64,000 nt of DNA, taken from assembly GCA_028689615.1 (NCBI GenBank), contig JAQVCV010000007.1, forward strand, positions 1-64,000. Direction: 5' to 3'. The translations under genes were made by a program, and so were the position numbers. Shown here in pieces: positions 25,002 to 33,597 of the stretch. The notes beneath the pieces are model-generated. The model did not search any database and had not been told where the DNA came from. It saw only the letters and a list, made by a program, of their open reading frames with translations. The stretch's first letter is position 1, and each line of letters opens with the position of its first letter. The DNA is from Bacteroidales bacterium. Lineage in GTDB: Bacteria; Bacteroidota; Bacteroidia; Bacteroidales; TTA-H9.

Positions 25002-26342
25002 TTAAAGGATAACCTCCATGGTGGTTCCTTCGTTGGGTTTCGATATGGCCCTGATCTGGCCACGATGCAACCTGACGATTTCGCGCGAAATGCTGAGCCC
25101 GAGTCCTGCTCCCCCTTTTCGGGTTGTGAAAAAGGGGATGAAGATTTTTTCGAAGTGCTCGGGGGCGATTCCCCTGCCGTTGTCGGTAACCGCCAGCCTT
25201 GTTCTGTCGGATGTGGTAAGGCGGGCATCTGCTTCCACCCGGGCATTGCCGATCCCTTCGGAGGCGTAGAGTGCATTGAGCAAAAGGTTGATTAGAAGAC
25301 GCTGCATCATCTCCTGGTCGGCCAGAATAGTCAGGTTTTTGGGAAAGACCCTGGTTGAGAATTCGATGTTTTTGTTTTTGAAGGTTTCATCAAGAAGGGT
25401 TTTCGCGTATTGAAAAAGGTGGGCAACCACCACGTTTTCGAGGCGGGGTTGTGGCATTGTTGTGAGGCTTTTGTAGGCCCCGACAAATTTTAGGAGCCCG
25501 TTGCTTCGCTCGTTGATGGATGAGATGCCGGCAATCAGGTCGGCAAAATCGTGGGCCGAAACCACCACATCCTTCCCTTCCCGATTGTCGAGTTGTTTCA
25601 ATATCTTAACGGCAGCCTGACTTTGAGATGCAATGGGGGTGGTGGAATTCATGATTTCGTGCGTCAGCACCCCGAAGAGTTTTCGCCAGGCTTCCTGTTC
25701 GTTGTCGTCGAGCTCTGATCCAATTTCGCGCAGCGATACGAGGGTTATTTCATCGGCTTGCAGCCTGATGGTGGTGCGGTGAACCGATAGGCGGTGGAGT
25801 TTTCCTTTGATGACGAGGTTGGCAGCATTGTCGGCCGAGAAGTTGAGTAGGATTTCGTGCAGGGTTTGGCTTATCCGTTCCACCTGTTTCAGTTCGTGAA
25901 GAAGGGTGACTCCCAAAAGATCGTACACAGCCTGGTTGGCCAACAGAATTTGGTGGTGTTGGTTGAAGCAGATCAATGCTGTGCGAATGTGTTTTGTTAC
26001 GGCCAGAAGGAATTGATAATGTTGTTCTTTTTCCAGTCGCACCGCCCTGAAATCGGCCACGATGGCCGCCATTGCCAAACGGTAATCTTTGGGTATCGAG
26101 CTGTCTTCGGAGGGGAAACCGGTGTAGTCGCGGTGTTTGAGCATCAGCAGCAAGCGGCTCAGTTGGCGTTGCGAACGCGAGAGCCAGCCAATGAGTTCTG
26201 CCACGGCGGCAATGGCGAGCAATGCCGATGTTGAGGTGGTCAGATACCATCGGTTCTGCACAGCCGAGAAAGCTGTAAAAGCAATCAGCAGTGCAACAAC
26301 AAGCACCCTGAGTATGATTCTCACTTTTGTTTTAAAGCCCAT
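25002..26342 (-). CDS. Sensor histidine kinase (NtrB-like partner of the sigma-54 regulator)
   Basis: A 446-aa membrane-bound kinase. Two N-terminal helices (VRIILRVLVVALLIAFTAF and LTTSTSALLAIAAVAELIGWL) flank a very short outside loop. A PAS-like segment (~100-205, ALICFNQHHQILLANQAVYDLLG) precedes the H-box with H228 in VLTHEIMNSTTPIAS. N-box NLLLNALYAS, G1 VTDNGRGI and G2 GAGLGLSI complete the ATPase. The ATG at 26342 overlaps the regulator gene by 11 bp, so the pair is translationally coupled; a longer frame to 26390 would overlap more. With so small an external loop it may sense the membrane or a partner protein. Confidence 0.9.
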   Translation of the reverse strand: MGFKTKVRIILRVLVVALLIAFTAFSAVQNRWYLTTSTSALLAIAAVAELIGWLSRSQRQLSRLLLMLKHRDYTGFPSEDSSIPKDYRLAMAAIVADFRAVRLEKEQHYQFLLAVTKHIRTALICFNQHHQILLANQAVYDLLGVTLLHELKQVERISQTLHEILLNFSADNAANLVIKGKLHRLSVHRTTIRLQADEITLVSLREIGSELDDNEQEAWRKLFGVLTHEIMNSTTPIASQSQAAVKILKQLDNREGKDVVVSAHDFADLIAGISSINERSNGLLKFVGAYKSLTTMPQPRLENVVVAHLFQYAKTLLDETFKNKNIEFSTRVFPKNLTILADQEMMQRLLINLLLNALYASEGIGNARVEADARLTTSDRTRLAVTDNGRGIAPEHFEKIFIPFFTTRKGGAGLGLSISREIVRLHRGQIRAISKPNEGTTMEVIL

Positions 26343-27678
26343 ACCGTTCCATTTTCCTATAGAGGGTGGTTCTTCCCAGTCCCAGTTCACGGGCTGCCTG
26401 GGTCAGGTTGCCGTTGTTTCGAAGCAGGGCTTGCCTGATGGCTTCGCGTTCGAGCGATTCCAGTGAAAGTCCGTCGGTTGTTGACCCTGTGGCGGCAGCG
26501 GAATCCTGAAGGTGGAGGTTGCACTCGGTCAGCGTGTCGGTTTCAGCCAGTATAACGGCTCGTTCGATCACGTGTTGCAATTCGCGGATGTTGCCCGGCC
26601 AGTCGTACGAGGCCAGACTTCTGAGAAATTGTTGTGATGGATGGAGCTTGGGCTTTTTATAAAGGTTGCTGTAGTGATCGATGAAGTGATTGGCCAGAAC
26701 GGGGATTTCTTCAACCCTTTCGCGCAGGGGTGGTAGGTCGATGGTGATGGTATTGATTCTGAAATAGAGGTCTTCGCGAAATTCTTTCAGGTCGGTTTTT
26801 TTTCTGAGGTTGGTGTTGGTAGCGCAAACCAACCGAAAATCTACCGGAGTGGGTTTGTTGGAGCCAAGGCGTGTAATGCTTCGCGATTGCAGGGTGGTGA
26901 GCAGCTTGTGTTGCAAGGCGGGGGGGAGGTTTCCAATTTCGTCGAGGAAGAGGGTTCCTCCGGCTGCCATCTCAATTCGTCCGGGTTTTTTTGAATGGGC
27001 ATCGGTGAAGGCCCCTTTTTCGTGCCCAAACAGCTCTGATTCGAAAAGTGTGGGAGCAACAGCACCCAGATCGACATGCACCAGTGGGGCACCCTTACGC
27101 GCCGATAGTTGGTGTATGGCTTGAGCTATCACCCCTTTCCCTGTGCCGCTTTCGCCTGTTATCAGGATGTTGGCATCGGTTGGTGCCCCTTTTTCGATGA
27201 GCAGTTCAACCTGCCTCATGGCTGGCGATGCCAAACCAACTGGCAAAACAACAGGTTCGTGGGCTGCCTTTTCAAATGGAGGCAGTCCTGGCTGGCGTGC
27301 TGCCGCCAGCACGATGGCTTCGAGTGCATCGTTGTTCCAGGGTTTCACAACAAAATCGAAGGCGCCGTTTTTCATGGCTTTTACCGCGAGGGCAATATCG
27401 CCGTAGGCCGTCATCAAAACGATGCGCGAAGTGGGAAACAGCACCTTTAGTTGTTGAAGAATGGCGAGACCCTCGGCTCCCGAGGTTGATCCGGCGGTGA
27501 AGTTCATGTCGAGCAGAACCACGTCGTAGGACTCCCTGTCGGGGTTGTCGAAGAGCCCCGATGCCGAGGGCAGTGTGTCGATCGCACCAAAATGGTTCCT
27601 CAAGGCTATTCGGGCAGCGAGTAGAACCGATTCGTCGTCGTCGATAATCAACAGGCGTGGTAGGGTGTGGCTCATCAT
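26332..27678 (-). CDS. Sigma-54-dependent response regulator, NtrC family
   Basis: A 448-aa protein. The receiver has D13-D15 acidic residues and phosphoacceptor D57 in VVLLDMNF. The AAA+ domain has Walker A GESGTGKG (175-182), the sigma-54 contact motif GAFTDA (222-227), and GGTLFLDEIGNLP. The Fis-type HTH (NGNLTQAARELGLGRTTLYRKMERYG) is at the very C-terminus. The intact GAFTDA means it should activate sigma-54 promoters. It is co-transcribed with the kinase and is divergent from the FtsX-type permease gene, its likely target. The candidate binding sites are the inverted repeats at 27716-27753. Confidence 0.95.
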   Translation of the reverse strand: MMSHTLPRLLIIDDDESVLLAARIALRNHFGAIDTLPSASGLFDNPDRESYDVVLLDMNFTAGSTSGAEGLAILQQLKVLFPTSRIVLMTAYGDIALAVKAMKNGAFDFVVKPWNNDALEAIVLAAARQPGLPPFEKAAHEPVVLPVGLASPAMRQVELLIEKGAPTDANILITGESGTGKGVIAQAIHQLSARKGAPLVHVDLGAVAPTLFESELFGHEKGAFTDAHSKKPGRIEMAAGGTLFLDEIGNLPPALQHKLLTTLQSRSITRLGSNKPTPVDFRLVCATNTNLRKKTDLKEFREDLYFRINTITIDLPPLRERVEEIPVLANHFIDHYSNLYKKPKLHPSQQFLRSLASYDWPGNIRELQHVIERAVILAETDTLTECNLHLQDSAAATGSTTDGLSLESLEREAIRQALLRNNGNLTQAARELGLGRTTLYRKMERYGL

Positions 27679-27715
27679 GATAAGGTGTTTCCTTCAGGCC
27701 ATAAAGGTAAAAATT

Positions 27716-27753
27716 GTTCGGATGCGAACCGGCAGGGTGTTTCATTACGAAAC
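27716..27753. promoter_or_regulatory. Two short inverted repeats, candidate regulator sites
   Basis: GTTCG-GATG-CGAAC (27716-27729) and GTTTC-ATTAC-GAAAC (27739-27753), both perfect 5-bp arms, centred 23 bp apart in the 185-bp divergent region. NtrC-type regulators bind paired palindromes upstream of sigma-54 promoters. I did not find a convincing GG-N10-GC sigma-54 box beside them. Confidence 0.35.
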
Positions 27754-27863
27754 GTTCGGGCTGTGGGTGATTCAGGATCATGTGAGCAGTAAGCTGTTTG
27801 TCGTCAGACGGTTGTAGTTAAGGGAACAGTATTTGAAAACAGCGATGACAAATCTGTTGACCT

Positions 27864-30302
27864 ATGCTTTACAATTATTTTCAGATTGCGCTGCGAAGCA
27901 TCAAGCGCAACAAGTTGTTTACTCTTATCAACATCACCGGGTTGTCGGTGGGGATGGGTGTAGCTGTGATGATCTTCCTTTATGTAGAATACGAGACCCA
28001 TTTCGACCGGTTTCACTCTAAGTCCGACCGAATTTACAGGGTGGTTCAGGAGGCGGTCAACAGTTCCGAAGCCGAGAGCGATGGCTCGGTACCTTTTCCT
28101 ATTGGAGCCGCTCTGCGAACCGAGTACCCCTCGGTGTTGTTAACCCGGTATTTCAACGATGCAGTTCAGGATGTAAGCCTGGGCGGACAGGTGTTTCAGG
28201 TGAAGAACATCCTTTATGCCGACAGCCTTTTTTTCGAGGTTTTCGACTATGAGTGGGTTCGGGGAAGTGCTGCTGTATCGCTGAATCATCCCGCCTCGGC
28301 TGTGCTAACAGTTTCTACAGCGAAGACACTTTTTGGCGATTCCGATCCGATGGGCAAAGTGTTGAAATTGGGAGGTACACGCACTTTAACCGTTACCGGC
28401 ATACTGGCCGATCCGCCTTTGCAAACCAGCAACCCGTTTTCGATAATTGTTCCCATTGGTTTTTTGAACCGCGAGCATATGGGATTCGACTACGACAGCT
28501 TTTCGACCACCATTTCGGGCTTCGAGTGCTGTGTAGTGTTGTCGGAAGCCGAAACGCCTGAACAATACAACCGCTATCTGGATCAGGTCATCCATAAATA
28601 CTCGAAGAAGGCTGGGGTCGATCACCGAAGGTATTTCGTGATGCCTCTGCTGGAAACACACCACCAGCCGTCGTTTAGCAGCATCAACAATACTTACACC
28701 ACCAGCCTGACTACCATCAGGATTTACATACTCATCGGGTTGTTGATCTTGGGTGTTGGCATCGTGAATTTTGTAAATCTGGCCACCGCCATGGCTATGA
28801 AGCGATCGCGTGAGATTGGAATCAGAAAAGCAATTGGAGCCCTTAAGGGTGATGTTTTCAAACAGTTTATAGTTGAAACAGCGGTGATAACTCTTTTGGC
28901 CACCCTGGGCGGGCTGATAATAGCCGAGATTTTTCTCCCGCATTTGGGGGCATTCCTTGGGATTAATGGCAAACTGTCGGTTTATACCAGTTCAATGGCC
29001 GTGGTTTTTGTGCCTGTTCTTGCGTTGTGTGTTGTGGTGCTTACGGGTTTTTACCCCGCGCTGATCCTTTCAGGGTTTTCTCCTATAAAAGCGTTGAAAG
29101 GGAGCGCGGTTAAGGGTAAGGAGAAGGGGGTAAACCTGAGGAGCGCGCTTGTGGTTTTTCAGTTCGTGATTTCGATTGTGCTGATAATTGCCACCATGGT
29201 CATAACCCGTCAGATGAGTTACATTCAGGGTAAAGATCTGGGCTTTGCCCGCGAGAGGCGTTTGATGGTTTCACTTCCTTTGGGTGCATCAAAGCATCTT
29301 CCCGCCTTGCGCAACGATTTGATGCAACACAGCGAGGTGATCAAAGTGAGTTTTGGAATTGGAGGTCCGGCATCGGGGCGCAACATGACCACTAATTTTC
29401 TGATGCCAGGGCAAAGCACCGATCAGGAGGTGCGTCTCAACCTCAAACCATGCGACACCAATTACCTTGCGGTAACCGGCCTGAAGATGCTTGCCGGAAC
29501 CTGGTTCAGGATGCTGCCGGAAATATCGCCCGACAGTTTGAAAAAACTTCCCAATCATCTGAGACTCGCTTACGATCAATTCAACGTGGTTGTTAACCGC
29601 ACCGCCACCAAAGCCATGGGTTGCTCCAATCCTCATGATGCCATCGGAATGAAAATTGTAATCAGCGGACACGACGCCACCGTGAAAGGTGTGGTTGAAG
29701 ATTTTAACCTCTATTCGCTGCATCATCCCATCATGGCTACCGCATTTTTCGACAGCCCATCGCGTTTCGGAACAGCTATCATTCATTATGGAGCCGACAG
29801 TGAAGCCAAAGTGCGCCAGTTAGCAGAGCAATACTGGAAAAACTACTTCCCCGATACGTTTTTCTCAGCCCAGACCTATGAAGACGAGCTGAAAGATTAC
29901 TACGAAGGGGAGGCCCGCACCATCGGGTTGGTGAAGTTCTTTTCGGTGATCGCTATCCTGATAGGGTGTATGGGGCTGTTTGGTCTGGTTTCGTTCATGG
30001 TAGTCAGGCGCACCCGCGAGATCGGTATCAGGAAGGTTTTGGGAGCCTCAGCTTCGGCTATCACCCTGATGATTATGCGCACATTTCTGGTTTGGATTGG
30101 GGTAGCCAACCTGATAGCCTGGCCGGTGGCCTGGTATGCCATGGAGCGGTGGCTCAACCATTTTGCTTTCCATGTGGAGTTTCAATGGTGGATTCCGGTT
30201 GTGGCTGCGGTGGTGTCGCTTTTAATTGGTGGTATTACTGTAGTGTGGCATGCTGCCAGGGTGGCATTAACCAACCCTGTTGAGGCTGTAAGATACGAAT
30301 AA
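27864..30302 (+). CDS. FtsX/MacB-type ABC transporter permease
   Basis: An 812-aa inner-membrane protein with the duplicated MacB architecture. An N-terminal TM (LFTLINITGLSVGMGVAVMIFLYV) precedes a periplasmic MacB_PCD domain and an FtsX core of three TM helices (~285-420) with KRSREIGIRKAIGALKGDVFKQF. A second TM, a periplasmic domain and a second FtsX core follow (~680-805) with RRTREIGIRKVLGASASAITLM. Such permeases work with a LolD/MacB-type ATPase to move lipoproteins, antimicrobials or peptides; none is encoded nearby. It is divergent from the sigma-54 two-component system, which may control it. A terminator follows at 30319. Confidence 0.92.
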   Translation: MLYNYFQIALRSIKRNKLFTLINITGLSVGMGVAVMIFLYVEYETHFDRFHSKSDRIYRVVQEAVNSSEAESDGSVPFPIGAALRTEYPSVLLTRYFNDAVQDVSLGGQVFQVKNILYADSLFFEVFDYEWVRGSAAVSLNHPASAVLTVSTAKTLFGDSDPMGKVLKLGGTRTLTVTGILADPPLQTSNPFSIIVPIGFLNREHMGFDYDSFSTTISGFECCVVLSEAETPEQYNRYLDQVIHKYSKKAGVDHRRYFVMPLLETHHQPSFSSINNTYTTSLTTIRIYILIGLLILGVGIVNFVNLATAMAMKRSREIGIRKAIGALKGDVFKQFIVETAVITLLATLGGLIIAEIFLPHLGAFLGINGKLSVYTSSMAVVFVPVLALCVVVLTGFYPALILSGFSPIKALKGSAVKGKEKGVNLRSALVVFQFVISIVLIIATMVITRQMSYIQGKDLGFARERRLMVSLPLGASKHLPALRNDLMQHSEVIKVSFGIGGPASGRNMTTNFLMPGQSTDQEVRLNLKPCDTNYLAVTGLKMLAGTWFRMLPEISPDSLKKLPNHLRLAYDQFNVVVNRTATKAMGCSNPHDAIGMKIVISGHDATVKGVVEDFNLYSLHHPIMATAFFDSPSRFGTAIIHYGADSEAKVRQLAEQYWKNYFPDTFFSAQTYEDELKDYYEGEARTIGLVKFFSVIAILIGCMGLFGLVSFMVVRRTREIGIRKVLGASASAITLMIMRTFLVWIGVANLIAWPVAWYAMERWLNHFAFHVEFQWWIPVVAAVVSLLIGGITVVWHAARVALTNPVEAVRYE

Positions 30303-30318
30303 AGGAAAAGCCTGACGC

Positions 30319-30367
30319 AAACCGGGAGTGACCAGCGTAGTCGGGTGGGTTACTCCTGGTTTTTTTT
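30319..30367 (+). terminator. Terminator after the permease gene
   Basis: AACCGGGAGT (30320-30329) pairs with ACTCCTGGTT (30352-30361) with one G-T pair, a 22-nt loop that can fold further, and a run of eight T at 30360-30367. It overlaps the 3' end of the convergent DUF3109 gene. Confidence 0.75.
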
Positions 30368-30925
30368 ATCTCCCTCCATCTGATCACTGAGTTTTTGATA
30401 CCATTCGCGGCCGTAAGCTCTGGTGAGGGGTTGCTCGAGGAATTTGTAGAGGGGAACATCGAGGTTGCGCCCTTTTTTGAGAGCCGCTTTGCAGATAGGC
30501 CATTTGTGGTAGTTCAGGCCGTCGCCGTCGTGAAGTTTTTGTACTCTTATCGGGTAAAGATGGCACGAGATTGGCTTTTGCCAGTCGGTTTTTTTTTCCA
30601 GCCAGGCTTTCTCGATGGCGCACAAAGCGGTTTCACCTTCAAAATATGCAAAGGCACATTCGCGACCATCCACCAGCGGTGTCACGAAATTGCCCGCGGC
30701 ATCGTAATCAAAAACGCCGTTGCTCAACACCTCCTCACGTCCCTTGTCGGTCATGTAAGGGATAACCTGATCGAGGTTGTCTTCCAGAATCGAAATTTCG
30801 CGCTCATCGAGCGGAGCACCCGCGTCGCCCTCAATGCAGCATGCACCATGACAGGCGCTCAGGTCGCAAACAAAATTGACGGTGCCCAATTCGTCCGACA
30901 CCAGGCAATGTTCAACTATTTTCAT
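30350..30925 (-). CDS. DUF3109 family protein
   Basis: A 191-aa protein with Cys residues arranged like metal-binding YkgJ/DUF3109 proteins: FVCDLSACHGACCIEGDAGAPL at residues 19-40, GRECAFAYFEGETALCAIEKAW in the middle, and ISCHLYPIR then ICKAALKKG. The eight conserved Cys probably hold an iron-sulfur or zinc site. DUF3109 is typical of Bacteroidota; no function is known. It is convergent with the permease gene. The AT-rich accessory segment begins directly upstream of it. Confidence 0.9.
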   Translation of the reverse strand: MKIVEHCLVSDELGTVNFVCDLSACHGACCIEGDAGAPLDEREISILEDNLDQVIPYMTDKGREEVLSNGVFDYDAAGNFVTPLVDGRECAFAYFEGETALCAIEKAWLEKKTDWQKPISCHLYPIRVQKLHDGDGLNYHKWPICKAALKKGRNLDVPLYKFLEQPLTRAYGREWYQKLSDQMEGDKKNQE

Positions 30926-31120
30926 GATTCTTGCAAAATTATATAAAAGAATTGCTTAGTGAACTTAAATTTTTTTGTAGTTCGATTTGTAGATTATTTA
31001 AGTTTTTGGATAATATGCTCAGTTGATTTTTTTTGTCCTTTTCCGTAATTAATTGTAATTCAATGATAGGCTTGTGATAATAACCAGATAAGTAATAACG
31101 AATTTTTTTTAAAAAAAGGG

Positions 31121-31150
31121 TTTGTGCAATGAGATTTTCTTGTATTTTTG
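31121..31150 (+). promoter_or_regulatory. Promoter of the methyltransferase gene (TTTG, 18 bp, TATTTTTG)
   Basis: TTTG at 31121-31124 and TATTTTTG at 31143-31150 match the Bacteroidota consensus. A T8A7 run lies just upstream (31103-31117). The leader to the ATG at 31182 is about 25 nt. If the MTase autoregulates through its N-terminal HTH, its operator should lie here. Confidence 0.6.
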
Positions 31151-31181
31151 TAACCATTGTATAAGGTTTTATAATTTGGTT

Positions 31182-32420
31182 ATGAATGAATATGTTAAGT
31201 TGTCAAAAGTCGCTGAAATTCTTGGGAAAAATAAAGAAACCCTTCGCAGATGGGATCGTGAAGGCAAACTTGTTGCTGTACGAGAGCCAATTAGTAATTA
31301 TCGTGTGTATAGAAAATCAGATGTTTTAGAGCTGTTTTCTGGGTTTGTACACTTTGATGATAAAGAACAGGTGTCTAATTATGCAGAGCCAAAACAAGCT
31401 TATAAAGTATTAGAGCTGTTTGCTGGGGCTGGTGGTCTTGCCATTGGATTAGAGATGGCAGGGTTGAAATGCGAAGCACTTAATGAAATCGATAGATTTG
31501 CCTGTGCTACCCTACGAAAAAACAGACCTCAATGGAATGTTTTGGAAGGAGATATAAAGGAGTTTTCGTTTCCAGAATTCGCAAATAAAATCGATGTAGT
31601 TACTGGTGGCTTTCCGTGTCAGGCATTTAGTTATGCCGGGAAGAAACTCGGAATGGCTGATGCCAGGGGGACACTTTTTTATGAGTTTGCCCGGGTAGTT
31701 AATGAAGTGAAGCCTCCCATATGTATTGGAGAGAATGTGAGAGGTCTGTTAACGCATGACAACGGCAAAACCCTCAATGGTATGATATCAATACTTGATG
31801 AAATAGGTTATTATGTTCAACCAGTTCAAATTCTAAAGGCTATAAATTATAAAGTTCCTCAGAAGCGAGAGCGTCTGATAATGGTAGGTATTCGCAAGGA
31901 TATTGATGTAAAGTTCAATTATCCAAAACCTTCTAAAAAAATCTATACCCTTTTAGATGCACTTAAAAAGGGAGAATTGTTCGATTGTGATGTCCCGAAA
32001 TCTATAGGGGCGAAGTATCCTGAAGGCAAGAAAGCAGTGCTTGATTTAGTGCCGCCCAAGGGGTATTGGAGAGACTTGCCGCTTAATCTTCAAAAAGACT
32101 TTTTAGGTGGGAGCTTTTATTTGGGTGGTGGAAAAACAGGTATAGCGAGGAGAATCGGTTGGGATGAACCATGTTTAACACTTACATGCAGCCCTGCTCA
32201 AAAACAAACAGAGAGGTGTCATCCAGAGGAGACAAGGCCATTTACGGTAAGAGAATATGCTAGAATACAGACTTTTCCCGATGATTGGTCATTTGAGGGC
32301 TCTATGGCTCAACAGTATAAACAAATTGGTAATGCAGTTCCGGTTAATTTAGGACGTGAAATAGGGTTTTCAATTGTGAAATTTTTAAACGAGTATCACA
32401 ACTCATTAAATCCTATATAA
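31182..32420 (+). CDS. DNA (cytosine-5) methyltransferase with N-terminal MerR-like HTH
   Basis: A 412-aa protein. Residues 1-55 form a MerR/excisionase-type winged helix (VKLSKVAEILGKNKETLRRW, then YRVYRKSDVLELF). From ~75 on it is a C5-cytosine methyltransferase: motif I LELFAGAGGLAIGLEMAG, motif IV with catalytic C146 in GGFPCQAFSYAG, motif VI ENV (184-186), motif VIII QKRER (227-231), motif IX REYARIQTFPDDW and motif X QIGNAVP. The target-recognition part is at ~245-340. The frame also extends upstream to 31122, but that overlaps the -33 box, so the ATG at 31182 was chosen. Its 3' end overlaps the convergent Eco47II-like nuclease gene by 25 bp. The HTH may repress its own promoter. Composition is AT-rich relative to neighbours, which points to transfer. 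Confidence 0.95.
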   Translation: MNEYVKLSKVAEILGKNKETLRRWDREGKLVAVREPISNYRVYRKSDVLELFSGFVHFDDKEQVSNYAEPKQAYKVLELFAGAGGLAIGLEMAGLKCEALNEIDRFACATLRKNRPQWNVLEGDIKEFSFPEFANKIDVVTGGFPCQAFSYAGKKLGMADARGTLFYEFARVVNEVKPPICIGENVRGLLTHDNGKTLNGMISILDEIGYYVQPVQILKAINYKVPQKRERLIMVGIRKDIDVKFNYPKPSKKIYTLLDALKKGELFDCDVPKSIGAKYPEGKKAVLDLVPPKGYWRDLPLNLQKDFLGGSFYLGGGKTGIARRIGWDEPCLTLTCSPAQKQTERCHPEETRPFTVREYARIQTFPDDWSFEGSMAQQYKQIGNAVPVNLGREIGFSIVKFLNEYHNSLNPI

Positions 32421-33160
32421 TAACTGTAATTTTCAAAAGTGATTTGATCAAAAATTGTTCTTTTGGAAGTTTTCGTCTCTGAAGAAATTTCTTCCAATGC
32501 AGAGTTTTCTTCAGAAAAATTTTCTCTATCGAGAGTCTTTAAGTAATCTTTGATAGCCTTTGGTAGTACTTTATATAATCTGAATAGTGCGTCATCCTGT
32601 CCAGAAAGCAAAGCGTAAAACTGATCTCCAGATATTTTAAAAACCCTAGAATGGCTGTATTCCTTTCCATTAATTTCTCCACTCCAGTGGTCATTAAAGC
32701 TTGATTTTGCAAGGATTTGAACCCAGTAGCATTTGGCCTTTTTATAATCGTCTGCATATCGAGCGAGTTTTTGAAATAAAGCCTCAGCGGAGCTGCTGTT
32801 CATTGTATTGTGTTTGTTCTTTATGTCTGCAAAAAGAGTGTTGTTGGTTGCTTTAATGTCAAATCCGCTTAAATTCCCGATTTCATATCCGGATATTCCT
32901 CCGAGTATTTGTTCGTGAAAGGTTCCTATGGAATTGTTTATTGACTTGTCTATTTGCCTAAGAATCTCAGATTGGATTATATCCTCTTCGTTCATTCCAT
33001 TAAACTTGGAATCAAATGTGAGTTTGAATGTATCAACCTTGTTGGCATATAAGCTTTTTTTGGATATATTTTGTTTAGCTCGTAAATAAGCAAGGTGCAA
33101 ATTTTTAATACAATACATTAAGTGTTCGTCTGTTATGAAATTTACATATCTGTTTGGCAT
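32396..33160 (-). CDS. Type II restriction endonuclease, Eco47II-like
   Basis: A 254-aa nuclease. It contains a PD-(D/E)xK-type core D101..D112-I-K114 within GFDIKATNNTLFADIKNKHN, preceded by GTFHEQILGGISGYEIGN and followed by WVQILAKSS and FYALLSGQDDALFRLY, the motif order of the Eco47II restriction family (GGNCC-type recognition in characterised members). The specificity is inferred from family only. It pairs with the convergent C5 methyltransferase; the two stop regions overlap by 25 bp, so losing one gene by deletion tends to damage the other. The gene is strongly AT-rich. Confidence 0.88.
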   Translation of the reverse strand: MPNRYVNFITDEHLMYCIKNLHLAYLRAKQNISKKSLYANKVDTFKLTFDSKFNGMNEEDIIQSEILRQIDKSINNSIGTFHEQILGGISGYEIGNLSGFDIKATNNTLFADIKNKHNTMNSSSAEALFQKLARYADDYKKAKCYWVQILAKSSFNDHWSGEINGKEYSHSRVFKISGDQFYALLSGQDDALFRLYKVLPKAIKDYLKTLDRENFSEENSALEEISSETKTSKRTIFDQITFENYSYYIGFNEL

Positions 33161-33184
33161 TTTTTAATTTTTTATTCTTTGTCG

Positions 33185-33192
33185 CAAAGTTA
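33185..33192 (-). promoter_or_regulatory. -7 box (TAACTTTG) for the restriction gene
   Basis: Minus-strand TAACTTTG, 24 bp upstream of the ATG at 33160. No clear -33. Confidence 0.45.
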
Positions 33193-33362
33193 CATTAATT
33201 TTGAATAGATGGTCTTTAAGTCTATCTTTATTCATTATCACGAGCTTAATATGTGTTATTCTTGTTTGAATTATTTATTAGTTGATATTAGCTTTCTTAA
33301 GCCAGCGATTTGAATTATTTAAAGCCTTTCGATATTTGAGCAGTGTTTGAAAAAGGTTTATT
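33193..33362. other. AT-rich spacer before the terminal-repeat element
   Basis: No gene is visible. The only structure is a 9-bp inverted repeat, TTTGAAAAA (33346-33354) / TTTTTCAAA (33365-33373), whose right arm lies within the left 36-bp direct repeat of the next element. Confidence 0.5.
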
Positions 33363-33398
33363 CGTTTTTCAAATGCATTCAACTAGGAGCAATTTCTT
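33363..33398. repeat. 36-bp direct repeat, left copy
   Basis: Identical over 36 bp to 33906-33941. Contains the palindrome AATGCATT. The inverted end of the 507-bp element follows without a gap. Confidence 0.9.
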
Positions 33399-33536
33399 CC
33401 TGACTTCGACACATTTTCAATCATAATCATATAATACTTTCATAAACAATTATTTGCAAATTGAAATTTGGTCAATCGGGTGTCCTGACATACTATCAAA
33501 CCAGCAACCTCTTTTCATTAGCATTGGAATAAGCTT

Positions 33537-33572
33537 CTACTTTCTTTGCCCAATCGGGCGCAAAGAAAGTAG
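33537..33572. repeat. Perfect 13-bp stem-loop inside the element
   Basis: CTACTTTCTTTGC (33537-33549) pairs with GCAAAGAAAGTAG (33560-33572), with a CCAATCGGGC loop that can pair further (CC/GG). Similar CTTTCTTTGC..GCAAAGAAAG hairpins occur as repetitive elements in other bacteria (recollection, not searched). Confidence 0.8.
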
Positions 33573-33597
33573 CAAAGAAACGCCCTCTTAATCCGCT

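Noticed and set aside
27679..27863. Sigma-54 promoter for the permease gene
   Set aside because: No GG-N10-GC element with good TGGCAC/TTGCA flanks was found; only palindromes were recorded.
30939..31157. 72-codon minus-strand frame upstream of the methyltransferase gene
   Set aside because: AT-rich, low-complexity (Lys/Leu/Asn/Ile) sequence that overlaps the MTase promoter. No homology signal.
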